Shown here: positions 1-8,196 of the stretch, piece by piece | How positions within the stretch are numbered: position 1 is the first letter of the stretch | Layout of the letters: each line of letters starts with the position of its first letter | Source: RGIG3178 sp963674495 | GTDB taxonomy: Bacteria > Bacillota > Clostridia > Christensenellales > QAND01 | Assembly: GCA_963674495.2 (NCBI GenBank) | Contig: CAXXLG010000001.1 | Location: 682,001-746,000 of the forward strand | Length of the DNA stretch: 64,000 nucleotides | Direction of reading: 5' to 3' | Program-made: the position numbers and the translations under genes | Notes under the pieces: model-generated | The model's database searches: none | The model's input: only the letters and a program-made list of their open reading frames with translations | What the model was told of the DNA's origin: nothing

Positions 1-490
1 TGGCGACCGCGGGGTTTTTATCGCCGATCTCAATGCCGGATAATAACGCTTCGGCATGCACTTTTTGATAGGTCTTGTCCACCGTAACGCGATATTCCTT
101 TTCCACGCCATATCGCGGATGCATCACGTGGTTTGCCAAATCGCCGTCGTCGGTAACGATGATAAGTCCTTCGGAATCCATGTCCAGCCTACCAACAGGA
201 TACAACCGGTTATTATGCTGGCGAAAGAAATCCGCAACGCATTTACGTCCGTTTTCGTCGTTGGTGGTGCATACCACGCCGCGCGGTTTGTAGAACAGAT
301 AATACGCATTTTGTGCGCGCGGTACGATACGGCGTCCGTCTACGCTGACCTGATCCCTTTCGGGATCAATGGTAACGCCCATATCCGTTACGGTCTTTCC
401 GTTGACCTTAACTTTTCCCTCGCGGATGATGGTTTCGCTTTTTCGCCTTGACGCCACACCGCAATGCGCCAGATATTTTTGTAAACGCAT
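1..490 (-). CDS. rluB: Pseudouridine synthase, RluB/RsuA family (3' end cut by window edge)
   Basis: Makes pseudouridine in ribosomal RNA, most likely in the 23S RNA as RluB does. About 163 N-terminal residues are present and the frame runs off the window at position 1. Residues 1-45 form an S4 RNA-binding domain beginning MRLQKYLAHCGVASRR. The catalytic motif follows at about residues 100-112 as GRLDMDSEGLIIV, whose second Asp region is the active-site signature of the family. The ATG at 490 is preceded by GGAGAG. In Firmicutes this gene commonly follows scpAB and a dacF/ytfJ cluster, as here. RluB cannot be told from RsuA with certainty because the C-terminus is missing. Confidence 0.9.
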   Translation of the reverse strand, partial: MRLQKYLAHCGVASRRKSETIIREGKVKVNGKTVTDMGVTIDPERDQVSVDGRRIVPRAQNAYYLFYKPRGVVCTTNDENGRKCVADFFRQHNNRLYPVGRLDMDSEGLIIVTDDGDLANHVMHPRYGVEKEYRVTVDKTYQKVHAEALLSGIEIGDKNPAVA

Positions 491-501
491 GATTCTCTCC
501 T

Positions 502-528
502 AAAAAAGCCGCGCTTGGCGGCTTTTTT
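502..528 (-). terminator. Rho-independent terminator between dacF and rluB
   Basis: AAAAAAGCCGC and GCGGCTTTTTT form an 11-bp stem with a 5-nt loop, and a T-run follows on both strands. It lies just downstream of the dacF stop and ends about 12 nt before the rluB start codon. Confidence 0.75.
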
Positions 529-529
529 T

Positions 530-558
530 ATTATATCCAAACCACTTGACAAGGTCAA
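530..558 (-). promoter_or_regulatory. Sigma-A promoter of rluB
   Basis: On the minus strand TTGACC (553-558) is followed after 17 bp by TATAAT (530-535). The -35 overlaps the stop codon of the upstream dacF, and the expected start of transcription falls inside the adjoining terminator hairpin. Seen by eye only. Confidence 0.6.
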
Positions 559-1682
559 GGAGATGCGCCGATCCACAGTTCAACCAAATGATTCAGATAA
601 TGGCGATAGGTGGCTCTTGCTACGCCATTGGCGGCAAGAATATTCGTCTCACATAATAAGATGTCGTCCAGATAGATCGCGACCTGTCCGATAACGTCCC
701 CTTGTATGACGGGCGCATTGATCAAGTCGGACAATGCAATGACGTAGGCAATGCGTTCCATTTCCTCGTTAGTAATACACGCCGCGATGTCACCGCCTAA
801 AACGCCTTCCACATTGTCGGCCAAACCATCTTCAACGCATACCGTGCCCATCAGCTCCCCTGCTTTTTTGAGCGTTATGTATCTAAGATTGTCCAACGAC
901 TCATCCATAAGAGCGGCGATGTCATCCCACATATCCGGCGCATTCAATACCACTGCCACAACCCGCTTACCGTCTCGCTCGGCGGCACCGGCCAAGCAAC
1001 GCCCGGCCGCCTTGGTATAACCGGTCTTGATGCCCGTAGCCCCGTCGAATTGCCAAAGAAGCTTGTTTTTATTTTGTAGTGTGCGTCGGGTCCCTTCCGT
1101 CTGCGGGTCAATGACAACGGTTTTTGTTTGTACGATCTCACAAAACGTTGGATTGCGCATAGCAACCGCCGCAATCAACGTTAGATCCTTCGCCGTTGTA
1201 TAATGGTCGTCTGCCGGCAAACCATGGGGATTGGCAAAATGCGTATTCATCGCTCCTATTTTCGAAGCCCTACCGTTCATCAACGCTACGAAATCGTCAA
1301 CGCTGCCCGCCGTATCAATGGCCAGCGCCACCGCAACATCATTTCCCGACACCAACATCAACGCATACAACAAACTTTTCCTGGTAAACTGTTCCCCATT
1401 TTTCAGATAAAGGCTGGAGCCTTCCACGCCCACAGCTTGCTTTGAAACCGTCACCACCCTATCAAGATCGCCCGCCTCTATGACCAAAAGCGCCGTCATG
1501 ATTTTGGTTGTGCTCGCCATGGGCAATTGTATATTTGCCCTATGTGCGTAAAGCACCCGTCCCGTGTCCACCTCAACGACGCAGGCAGACTGACAGGATA
1601 GCGTCGGCAAAGCCCGTGCACCCGTCAATAGCGTTATGGTCGTTAAACAGCACGACAAAAGGAAAAGGATTCTTTTTTTCAA
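555..1682 (-). CDS. dacF: D-alanyl-D-alanine carboxypeptidase, DacF type (peptidase S11)
   Basis: Removes the terminal D-alanine from peptidoglycan stem peptides on the outer face of the membrane. The 375-residue protein begins with an N-terminal signal peptide (KKRILFLLSCCLTT). All three penicillin-binding motifs are present: STTK at about 57-60, SGN at 112-114 and KTG at 219-221. A C-terminal beta domain (PBP5_C-like) follows. The open frame reaches back to 1778, but that stretch holds a terminator hairpin. I therefore place the start at the TTG at 1682, seven bases after GGAGG and directly before the signal peptide. It sits downstream of ytfJ, separated by that terminator, so it may be transcribed alone. 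A second S11 gene lies at 6156-7301; this copy is the one with an intact active site. Confidence 0.88.
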   Translation of the reverse strand: MKKRILFLLSCCLTTITLLTGARALPTLSCQSACVVEVDTGRVLYAHRANIQLPMASTTKIMTALLVIEAGDLDRVVTVSKQAVGVEGSSLYLKNGEQFTRKSLLYALMLVSGNDVAVALAIDTAGSVDDFVALMNGRASKIGAMNTHFANPHGLPADDHYTTAKDLTLIAAVAMRNPTFCEIVQTKTVVIDPQTEGTRRTLQNKNKLLWQFDGATGIKTGYTKAAGRCLAGAAERDGKRVVAVVLNAPDMWDDIAALMDESLDNLRYITLKKAGELMGTVCVEDGLADNVEGVLGGDIAACITNEEMERIAYVIALSDLINAPVIQGDVIGQVAIYLDDILLCETNILAANGVARATYRHYLNHLVELWIGASP

Positions 1683-1721
1683 AACAAAGCCTCCATTCCC
1701 TGTTGTGTATGTTCTATTTGG

Positions 1722-1761
1722 CAAAAATATGCAGACAGGAGCGGTTTCCCGCTCCTGTCTG
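1722..1761 (-). terminator. Terminator after ytfJ
   Basis: A perfect 13-bp stem (1732-1744 with 1749-1761, loop TTTC) is followed on the minus strand by CATATTTTTG. It lies between the ytfJ stop and the dacF start. Confidence 0.75.
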
Positions 1762-1778
1762 TTCGCCGGTGTTTTCAA

Positions 1779-2255
1779 TCACTCGATATCGCTATGTTTG
1801 TCAGCCGTCTCCTCTTTCATCACCGACGATACATAAGAATGCGACTTTTTGTGTTCCTCTTTCGTATGATCCCGTCTCTGTATGCATTCCTTGATAAACT
1901 GAAACGCCTGCGGTACCAAATCCGCCATATGATCCATCAGACAGGTAGGCTGCACGGGCAACAAGCGGATGTTTTCTCCGTTTACAATCACAAAACCCAC
2001 CGGCTGCAAACTTATTCCTGCACCGCTACCGCCCGCAAACGGATTTTCCGTCAAATCCTTACTGGTATCCCGTATGCTACCGCCCTGTCCATATTCGCCG
2101 CCGCCGGATACGAAACCGAATGATACCTTAGAAACCGGCAGGATGACGGCGCCATCCGGCGTATGCACCGCATCACCGATGATGGTATTCACATCCACCA
2201 TTTCCCGTATTTGTTCCATGGAACTTCGCATCATATTTTCTATCGGATGCATCAT
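1779..2255 (-). CDS. ytfJ: Sporulation protein YtfJ / GerW family
   Basis: This family is made during sporulation and is needed for proper germination in Bacillus; its molecular role is not known. The 158-residue protein matches the family in length and in its central region. It has the 'HPIENMM' start, the VDVNTIIGDAV segment and a Gly-rich stretch (SFGFVSGGGEYG, then NPFAGGSGAGISLQPVGF). A charged, His/Lys-rich tail follows. The ATG at 2255 has GGAG eight bases upstream. The gene follows a DUF2953 gene and scpAB, the usual Clostridia and Bacillus order (ytfI-ytfJ), and ends in a strong terminator. Confidence 0.9.
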   Translation of the reverse strand: MMHPIENMMRSSMEQIREMVDVNTIIGDAVHTPDGAVILPVSKVSFGFVSGGGEYGQGGSIRDTSKDLTENPFAGGSGAGISLQPVGFVIVNGENIRLLPVQPTCLMDHMADLVPQAFQFIKECIQRRDHTKEEHKKSHSYVSSVMKEETADKHSDIE

Positions 2256-2271
2256 ATACGTCTCTCCTTAT

Positions 2272-2778
2272 CTACGCTTTCAACGCATTTCGCCACGCCA
2301 ACGCAGCAAGGATAATTTGTGCCAAACGGAACCGAAATATACCATGAATCTGCGCTTTCAACGTCGTGTCATCAAAGGCGGGCGTCGAGCGCACGAGCAA
2401 ACCGCGACCTTTTTTTCCTCTTGGTAAAAGCGCGCTGGCAATCGCGTTGAACGCCGCGTCCAAAATTCCGCAGCACAGCGCGGTTTGCGCGGCATCACCA
2501 ACGCCCAACAGAACAAATACATCGACCTGCCAAAACCCTATGCGGCACATCGTTTGCTTCAAGAGTGAAAACAAGTCTTTCTGTTTTGTGTTTTGAAAAA
2601 ATTTGCTCTTTGGCAAGACGCTAAATTGCTTTCGCAACAGATCGTTGAAAACGCCGATCTGCCCTGTGAACGTATGCTTGTTTTTGTTGAATTCAATATG
2701 CAACCGTACGGTGACGGGCACAATGATCACAATGATGAAAAGTATTAGGATTGTCATGGCAACAAAAAGAGCACACAT
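2272..2778 (-). CDS. DUF2953 membrane-anchored protein (YtfI-like)
   Basis: Protein of unknown function that regularly precedes ytfJ in spore formers, suggesting a sporulation role. The 168 residues start with a hydrophobic helix (about 4-26, AMTILILFIIVIIVPVTV). A short basic stretch and a soluble domain follow, with the C-terminal FRFRLAQIILAALAW segment typical of DUF2953. The start ATG is well supported by GGGAGG seven bases upstream. It is shorter than many family members (about 200-230 residues). The assignment rests on context and general pattern, not on an alignment. Confidence 0.65.
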   Translation of the reverse strand: MCALFVAMTILILFIIVIIVPVTVRLHIEFNKNKHTFTGQIGVFNDLLRKQFSVLPKSKFFQNTKQKDLFSLLKQTMCRIGFWQVDVFVLLGVGDAAQTALCCGILDAAFNAIASALLPRGKKGRGLLVRSTPAFDDTTLKAQIHGIFRFRLAQIILAALAWRNALKA

Positions 2779-2825
2779 CGATAGGCCTCCCTAAAAAGTG
2801 TGCCCGTGCCTAAGGTTGTTTAGAC

Positions 2826-3371
2826 CTATACCGTCAGCTCTTCTTCCTCCTCTTCGGGCAGTGGTGGAAGATCGTGCAACGAGGAAATGTTGAAATACCG
2901 CATGAAGCTTTCGCTGGTACCATACAGCGATGGATGACCTATCGTATCCTTGCGTCCAACAACGTTGACCAGACCTCGATCAAACAGGATTTTCAATGAA
3001 TAATCTGCAGATACGCCCTTATACTGCTCGATTTGTGAGCGCGTGATGGGTTGCTTGTAAGCGATGATGGACAGTGTTTCCAAAACGGATTGCGTAAGCG
3101 ATTTGGTCGATAGCGGCTGCAACGCTGCCTGTACCTGCGCAGCATACGCGTTGTTGGTACGAAGCTGCACCTTATCGCCATAGCGGAATATCTCAAGACC
3201 ACGATATTGCTCCGCCATGGCTTGCATCATCCTGTCAAGTATTCCGTCCAATTCCAAAAGGGTAACGGCCAGCGCATTGGTCAAATTTTCCAATACCACG
3301 GCTTCACCCGCTACGAACAAAATGGCTTCGATGGCGCCGAACAGTTGCTCTTCATCCTTGGTCGGTTGCAT
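2826..3371 (-). CDS. scpB: Segregation and condensation protein B
   Basis: ScpB dimers bind the kleisin ScpA and the SMC ATPase to form the bacterial condensin that organises newly copied chromosomes. The protein has two winged-helix domains, visible around IEAILFVAGEAV and SVLETLSIIAYKQPITRSQIEQYKGV. An acidic tail (LPEEEEEELTV) follows, as is common in the family. The length of about 181 residues is usual. The start lies inside the end of scpA. I prefer the second of two adjacent ATG codons (3371), four bases after GAGGAG; the frame is open to 3383. The partner smc gene is also in this window, at 55678-59208. Confidence 0.92.
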   Translation of the reverse strand: MQPTKDEEQLFGAIEAILFVAGEAVVLENLTNALAVTLLELDGILDRMMQAMAEQYRGLEIFRYGDKVQLRTNNAYAAQVQAALQPLSTKSLTQSVLETLSIIAYKQPITRSQIEQYKGVSADYSLKILFDRGLVNVVGRKDTIGHPSLYGTSESFMRYFNISSLHDLPPLPEEEEEELTV

Positions 3372-4098
3372 CATTCTCCTCACCCTTTTCCGCTGCTACG
3401 ATTTCGATATCCGCAAATTGTTCCTTTTGCTCCATACGGGCCCGTCCCGATGTAATCATCTCAAGCAAAGCCAAAAACGTGGCGACGATTTCATCTTTAT
3501 CGATATCTGAATCAAACAAGCTTGAAAATCGCACGCGTCCGAACCTGACAAGCGCCTGCTGAATCCGTTCAATGCGCGAACGAATGGAGATTGGATCCCG
3601 TCTGATAACGTTGATCTTCTCCGGACGTCCCTCCAGCAAATTCCGTTGTAAGATCAATGCTTCCATGGCGGCAAACAAGGCCTGTACATCAACATCGGTC
3701 AAATCAAGCGGGTCGCGCTGGAACGAAAATTCCTCCCGAAGTTTGTAGTAGTGCTCGCCCGCGGCTTTTTCCATTTCGGACAAAACGTCGGACACAGCGC
3801 GTATGCGCTGGTATTCCCTTAGCTGTTCGGTCAACGTCCTCTGTTCGTCTATTTCATCGTCCTGTACCGGCTTGGGCAATAAAGCGCGGGATTTAATGCG
3901 CAGCAATGTGGCCGCCATAGCTATGAATTCGCTGGCCACATCCATATCCATTTCCTGCATCTGCTGTACATATACGATGTATTGCTCGGTGATTTCCGAT
4001 ACGAAGATATCCTCTATATCCACCTTGGCGCGTGCGATCAGGTGGAGCAGAAGATCAAGTGGCCCCTCGAAGGCTTCGAGTTTGAACGCTACACTCAT
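3352..4098 (-). CDS. scpA: Segregation and condensation protein A (kleisin)
   Basis: ScpA is the kleisin that bridges the SMC heads and recruits ScpB. The 248-residue protein has the family's N-terminal signature FEGPLDLLLHLIARAKVDIEDI (residues about 9-30). The C-terminal winged helix that binds the SMC head includes VATFLALLEMITSG. The start ATG overlaps the stop of the upstream M50 protease gene (TGATGA), and the end overlaps scpB by about 20 bases, so the genes are translationally coupled. The order protease-scpA-scpB is widespread in Clostridia. Confidence 0.95.
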   Translation of the reverse strand: MSVAFKLEAFEGPLDLLLHLIARAKVDIEDIFVSEITEQYIVYVQQMQEMDMDVASEFIAMAATLLRIKSRALLPKPVQDDEIDEQRTLTEQLREYQRIRAVSDVLSEMEKAAGEHYYKLREEFSFQRDPLDLTDVDVQALFAAMEALILQRNLLEGRPEKINVIRRDPISIRSRIERIQQALVRFGRVRFSSLFDSDIDKDEIVATFLALLEMITSGRARMEQKEQFADIEIVAAEKGEENDATDQG

Positions 4099-4757
4099 CA
4101 GAAGAATATTCCCGCAATGGCGTATACGCCATTGTATATGACGCCGGTGACCGCCATCAGGCAGCCAATGAGGAAGTTGTTCAAAAGTAGGCGGTCAGCC
4201 ATAAGAACGCCTAAAAGGATGAGAAATCCGTATTGATCCACCTTCCAAAAAAAGTTGAGGTTTTTATGCAAAAACAGATTGCGAACCACCTTATATCCAT
4301 CCAACGGCGGGATGGGTAACAGGTTAAATATCAGGATGTTTATGTTGATTATGACAATTAAATCCACGATGGTAAGGATCGTCATGTTATAGAAATGAAA
4401 TACGTAAGCCAGCAGGTTGAAAAGAACGGCCGCCACCAGAGATATGACCAAATTGATGGTCACACCGGATAACGCGACGAGTATCTCGTCGCGTTTTCTG
4501 TTTTTGAAGTTTGCCGGATTGATGTATACGGGTTTGCCGTAACCGAAATGGAACAACACGAGCATAAGAAAGCCCCATGGATCGATGTGCGCAAACGGAG
4601 AGATGGTCACACGGCCCTGGTTACGTGGCGTGGGATCCCCCAGCCGGTTCGCCATCCATGCATGCCCAAATTCGTGAAATGAGATGGCAATGACGATGGC
4701 CGGTAACGCCAACAATAAACTACGTAAATATTCGACATTAAAAAGCTGTGAAAACAA
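4098..4757 (-). CDS. Site-2-type membrane metalloprotease (peptidase M50)
   Basis: Intramembrane zinc protease of unknown target. The 219 residues are mostly hydrophobic helices. The zinc motif HEFGH is seen at about residues 28-32 (SFHEFGHAWMANRLGD) and the third ligand motif NLLPIPPLDGYKV at about 145-157, both intact. It belongs to the short, PDZ-free group often encoded next to scpAB. The start is a TTG after AAGGAG. The family includes SpoIVFB-like sporulation proteases, but this group is general and nothing here ties it to pro-sigma-K cleavage, although sigK is in the same window. Confidence 0.88.
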   Translation of the reverse strand: MFSQLFNVEYLRSLLLALPAIVIAISFHEFGHAWMANRLGDPTPRNQGRVTISPFAHIDPWGFLMLVLFHFGYGKPVYINPANFKNRKRDEILVALSGVTINLVISLVAAVLFNLLAYVFHFYNMTILTIVDLIVIININILIFNLLPIPPLDGYKVVRNLFLHKNLNFFWKVDQYGFLILLGVLMADRLLLNNFLIGCLMAVTGVIYNGVYAIAGIFF

Positions 4758-4770
4758 ACTTAATTACTCC

Positions 4771-6093
4771 TTAGCTTTCTTTATTCCAGTACGAAGGATA
4801 TTCCTCCCAGCCCGCCATGTCATCAATGGACTGCCCTCGAACGGCTATCGCTGACTTCCCTTGATGTACCAGCACGACGGGTGGAACGGGCAGACGGTTG
4901 TAATTGGATGCCATGGCATAATTATAGGCGCCGGTAGCGAATACTGCAACCACTTCCCCTTTTTGTATAATGGGCAGCGGCAGGTTTTCAATCAATACGT
5001 CACCGGATTCGCAACAACGACCGGACAGATGGACCTCTTCCTCCGCCGCGACAAACGGGCGGTTGGCAATTACGGCTTCGTACCTAGCCTGATACAGCAT
5101 GGGACGCGGATTGTCGGCCATACCGCCGTCAACCGACACATAGGTCCGAACGTTTGGGATAACCTTTCGCACATAGGCGGTGTACAGCGTAATACCAGCA
5201 TCACCCACGATGAAACGACCCGGCTCGATGTGCACGCTGGGCATCGGCTTTTGCGCTTTATCATATACACCGGATAAGCCTTTGTGCATCATGTTTACAT
5301 AATCGGCCACGGGATGTGTCACATCGGCTTCTGTATAATGGATACCGAACCCACCGCCGAGTGTCAACAAGCCGACACGAGCGCCCGTCTCCTGTTCAAT
5401 GGCAAGGGCAAACTCCGCCATGTTACGGCCTGTCAACTCGTACGGTTCCGCTTCAAGTATCTGCGATCCAATGTGGCAGTGTATACCTTCAAAATCAAGG
5501 CTGTCATGGGACAATATTGCTTTGATAGCGCGCATTGCTTGTCCATCGTTTATACCCAGACCGAACTTACAATCCGATATGCCAGTCTGGATGTACTCGT
5601 GCGTATGCGCCTCTACACCTGGCGTAACACGTACCGATACGCGCACGGATTTATGCTGTTCAGCTGCAGTTTGCGCAATATCCTCGATCTCATCGAGACT
5701 GTCGATGATAATCATGCAATCGTTCGCAATCGCGGTAGTCAGCTCAAAAGGGGTCTTTACGTTGCCGTGCAACGCAATGCATTCACCCGGCATACCAGCT
5801 TTAAGCGCAAGGTTCAGCTCACCACCGGACACCACATCCAAACAGAGGCCTTCCTGCCCAGCAATTTTTACAAGAGCGTCAAAAATGCAGGCCTTGGAAG
5901 CATAGTAAACCGAAAACGATGTAAAACAGGCTTTCATCGCCTCTATGCATTCGCGCATGTTGCGGCGTATAATTTCTTCGTCCATCACGTACAGGGGTGT
6001 GCCGTACCGTTTTGCCAGATCCACCGTATCGCATCCGCCAAAAACCATATGTCCCAATTCGTTCGTCTGGATCTTGCGTTCGTTCATCAACAT
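4771..6093 (-). CDS. lysA: Diaminopimelate decarboxylase
   Basis: Catalyses the last step of lysine synthesis, meso-diaminopimelate to L-lysine, with pyridoxal phosphate. The PLP lysine lies in YYASKACIF at about residue 67. The barrel motifs HCHIGSQI and GGGFGIHY and the substrate loop CCESGDVL are all present. The length of about 440 residues is normal. GTG (6096), ATG (6093) and ATG (6087) are all close to the weak site AGGA, so the exact start is open. The gene has its own strong promoter (6116-6145) and no lysine riboswitch is visible in the short leader. Confidence 0.95.
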   Translation of the reverse strand: MLMNERKIQTNELGHMVFGGCDTVDLAKRYGTPLYVMDEEIIRRNMRECIEAMKACFTSFSVYYASKACIFDALVKIAGQEGLCLDVVSGGELNLALKAGMPGECIALHGNVKTPFELTTAIANDCMIIIDSLDEIEDIAQTAAEQHKSVRVSVRVTPGVEAHTHEYIQTGISDCKFGLGINDGQAMRAIKAILSHDSLDFEGIHCHIGSQILEAEPYELTGRNMAEFALAIEQETGARVGLLTLGGGFGIHYTEADVTHPVADYVNMMHKGLSGVYDKAQKPMPSVHIEPGRFIVGDAGITLYTAYVRKVIPNVRTYVSVDGGMADNPRPMLYQARYEAVIANRPFVAAEEEVHLSGRCCESGDVLIENLPLPIIQKGEVVAVFATGAYNYAMASNYNRLPVPPVVLVHQGKSAIAVRGQSIDDMAGWEEYPSYWNKES

Positions 6094-6115
6094 CACGTCC
6101 TGTAAAATTTGACCT

Positions 6116-6145
6116 ATTTTAGCACGGTAAAGTGCCTATTGTCAA
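6116..6145 (-). promoter_or_regulatory. Sigma-A promoter of lysA
   Basis: TTGACA (6140-6145) is followed after 18 bp by TAAAAT (6116-6121) on the minus strand, about 20-25 bases before the lysA start. This is the only such site between dacF and lysA. Confidence 0.65.
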
Positions 6146-6155
6146 CCTGTTCATA

Positions 6156-7301
6156 TCACCCCTTGAGCCAACATCGTATCATCAGCAGGATCAGTTCACG
6201 CATGCTCAATGAACGACTTTCACCCGCTGCAACAGCAGGGATTTCCATCAATATCTCTTCTCCGAGATACACGCGCAACAATCCGATCTGCTGCTGTGTC
6301 TCTACGGGCGCTTCGATGGATTCAGGCAGTATTAGTTCTTGTTTGAGTTGCTTCTCTTCTCCACGCGAAAGTACGATTTTGACATCCTGCGGGCAAACAA
6401 TATCCACGTGATCCGGCCGGCCGCCCGCTATCTCAACGTCTTTTTGAAGAATTTCTCCCTTTCTGACGATGGTGCGCGACGTAAAATTGGCAAACCCATA
6501 GTTGAGCAGCGTCTTGGCGTCCTCACTCCTCGCATCGGAATCCGGGCCACACAGCGTAACGGTGATCAGCCGCATACCGCCGCGCTTGGCCGTAAAGACG
6601 CCCGCATACAGTGAACTACCCGACGAACCGGTGGCCAGCCCGTCACAGTTGGCATAAAACCGTATCAATCGGTTTGGATTCACAAGTTCCGTTTCACGAC
6701 CGGTACCGTGTACCAACGTATACATGTATATGGACGTATAGGAGAAAACCAATGATTGTTCTGACAAGGCCGCCGCGATCAAGGCAAGGTCACGCGACGT
6801 TGTCGAGGCTTTACTGTCAAGCCCTGTACAGTTGTCAAACAAAGTATTTTGGCAGCCGAGCTCTTTGGCGCGTTCGTTCATTTTAACGACAAACAGTTCC
6901 TCCGACCCGTATATCTTCTCGGCCAGTGCAACCGCCGCGTCGTTGGCGCTGGCCATGCACATGGCGCGCACGAGCTCTTCGGCCTTGTATTCGTCCCCCA
7001 ACTCCAAAAACGCTTGTGTACCGCCTTTGCTTGCGGCATTTTGCGATATGAATACATCGTCCGTCAGCGAAATATGTCCCTGATCCAATGCTTCGAAAAC
7101 TAACAGCATGGTCATCACTTTGATCGCGCTGGCCGCCGTATATGGTTCGTCCGCGTTGCTTTGTGCCAAAACCTGTCCCGTCTTGGCATCTATCAGTATT
7201 GCCGATTTGGATTCCAACGCAAACGGCATCTCGTCGGTTTTCGCAAATCCCGTCAAAAGCAGAGCGGCCACAAGCACCAGTATCAGTAAAGTTCTGCGCA
7301 T
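6156..7301 (-). CDS. dacF: S11-type D-Ala-D-Ala carboxypeptidase homologue with altered KTG motif
   Basis: The 381-residue protein has a signal peptide (MRRTLLILVLVAALLLTG) and the S11 fold. SAIK (58-61) and SAN (118-120) match motifs I and II. At the motif III position the sequence reads ATG (223-225) where active enzymes have KTG, so acyl-enzyme chemistry may be lost or weak. A PBP5_C-like beta domain and an amphipathic C-terminal helix follow. I start at the ATG at 7301, which has GGAGGG at ideal distance; an ATG at 7316 overlaps that site. Placement after deoB-punA matches the sporulation dacF of Bacillus, which acts on the cortex from the forespore. The leader forms a strong hairpin covering the ribosome binding site. 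Confidence 0.85.
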   Translation of the reverse strand: MRRTLLILVLVAALLLTGFAKTDEMPFALESKSAILIDAKTGQVLAQSNADEPYTAASAIKVMTMLLVFEALDQGHISLTDDVFISQNAASKGGTQAFLELGDEYKAEELVRAMCMASANDAAVALAEKIYGSEELFVVKMNERAKELGCQNTLFDNCTGLDSKASTTSRDLALIAAALSEQSLVFSYTSIYMYTLVHGTGRETELVNPNRLIRFYANCDGLATGSSGSSLYAGVFTAKRGGMRLITVTLCGPDSDARSEDAKTLLNYGFANFTSRTIVRKGEILQKDVEIAGGRPDHVDIVCPQDVKIVLSRGEEKQLKQELILPESIEAPVETQQQIGLLRVYLGEEILMEIPAVAAGESRSLSMRELILLMIRCWLKG

Positions 7302-7304
7302 GAG

Positions 7305-7346
7305 ATATCCCTCCATCAGGCAATGAACTGCCTGGTGGAGGGATAT
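7305..7346 (-). promoter_or_regulatory. 18-bp hairpin covering the dacF ribosome binding site
   Basis: Positions 7305-7322 and 7329-7346 are inverted repeats with a single mismatch and a 6-nt loop. In the mRNA the downstream arm contains the GGAGGG used by dacF and the upstream arm contains the matching CCCUCC, so the site is locked when folded. No T-run follows, so it does not look like an ordinary terminator of punA. Confidence 0.75.
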
Positions 7347-7371
7347 GCATGCAACACTGGATTTATGCGTT

Positions 7372-8196
7372 TTAAGCAGATAACAATGCTAAGAAGCCGT
7401 TAATCAGCGTAGAGAATTTATCTTTCACCTGCCTGCCGGTCTGAAGGACCTCCTGATGCGACAGCGGCTTGTCAAGTATACCCGCAGCCATGTTTGTGAT
7501 GCAACTAACCGCGCAGATGCGCATCCCCCCATGGCGGGCCGCAATGACTTCCGGCACCGTGGACATGCCGACGGCATCCGCGCCGATGATGCGTGCAAAC
7601 CGTATCTCCGCCGGCGTTTCAAATTGCGGTCCGGCAAACATGGCATAGATGCCGCTCTTAAGATCGATGCCGCCCTTCTTTGCGGACTTACGCATCATCT
7701 GTTTCAAACCGTCGTCGTATGCCTGGGTCATATCAGGGAAACGTGGTCCGAGCATCTCAATGTTCTCTCCCCGAAGCGGTGAGGCCCCGGACAGGTTGAT
7801 ATGATCCTCAATAAGCATCAGATCACCTGGAGAATAATCTGGATTCACCCCGCCCGCTGCGTTAGTCAAAACCAGCACCTGCGCGCCCAACAACCTCAGC
7901 GCACGGATGGGTACGGTAATAACGTTTTGGTCGTATCCCTCGTAATAATGCAACCTGCCCTGCATAACGGCTACGGGCAAGCCGTGCAACACGCCAACCA
8001 CCAATTGTCCCTTGTGGCCTGGCACGCTGGATGATGCAAAACCCGGGATATCTTCGTAGGGTATCCGCTGCGCTTGCTCCATGTCATCGGCATAGTCGCC
8101 AAGTCCCGATCCCAACACCACCACGGCTTTGGGTGTTGTTACCAGCGTATGGTCGAGGTGCTCTGCCGCTTGTTGTATATTTCTCAGTACACTCAT
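7372..8196 (-). CDS. punA: Purine-nucleoside phosphorylase
   Basis: Splits inosine or guanosine with phosphate to the base and ribose-1-phosphate. The trimeric-PNP motifs are present: VVVLGSGLGDY (phosphate binding, about residues 27-37), GRLHYYEGY, the NAAGG loop and the base-binding GPQFETPAEIR followed by GMSTVPE. The length of 274 residues fits the family. The frame is open to 8247. The ATG at 8196 has GGAGG at correct spacing and overlaps the deoB stop in an ATGA, so it is the likely start. It acts together with DeoB in nucleoside salvage. Confidence 0.93.
   Translation of the reverse strand: MSVLRNIQQAAEHLDHTLVTTPKAVVVLGSGLGDYADDMEQAQRIPYEDIPGFASSSVPGHKGQLVVGVLHGLPVAVMQGRLHYYEGYDQNVITVPIRALRLLGAQVLVLTNAAGGVNPDYSPGDLMLIEDHINLSGASPLRGENIEMLGPRFPDMTQAYDDGLKQMMRKSAKKGGIDLKSGIYAMFAGPQFETPAEIRFARIIGADAVGMSTVPEVIAARHGGMRICAVSCITNMAAGILDKPLSHQEVLQTGRQVKDKFSTLINGFLALLSA

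Noticed and set aside
5284..6105. 273-codon plus-strand frame
   Set aside because: Opposite lysA; no motifs and no ribosome binding site.
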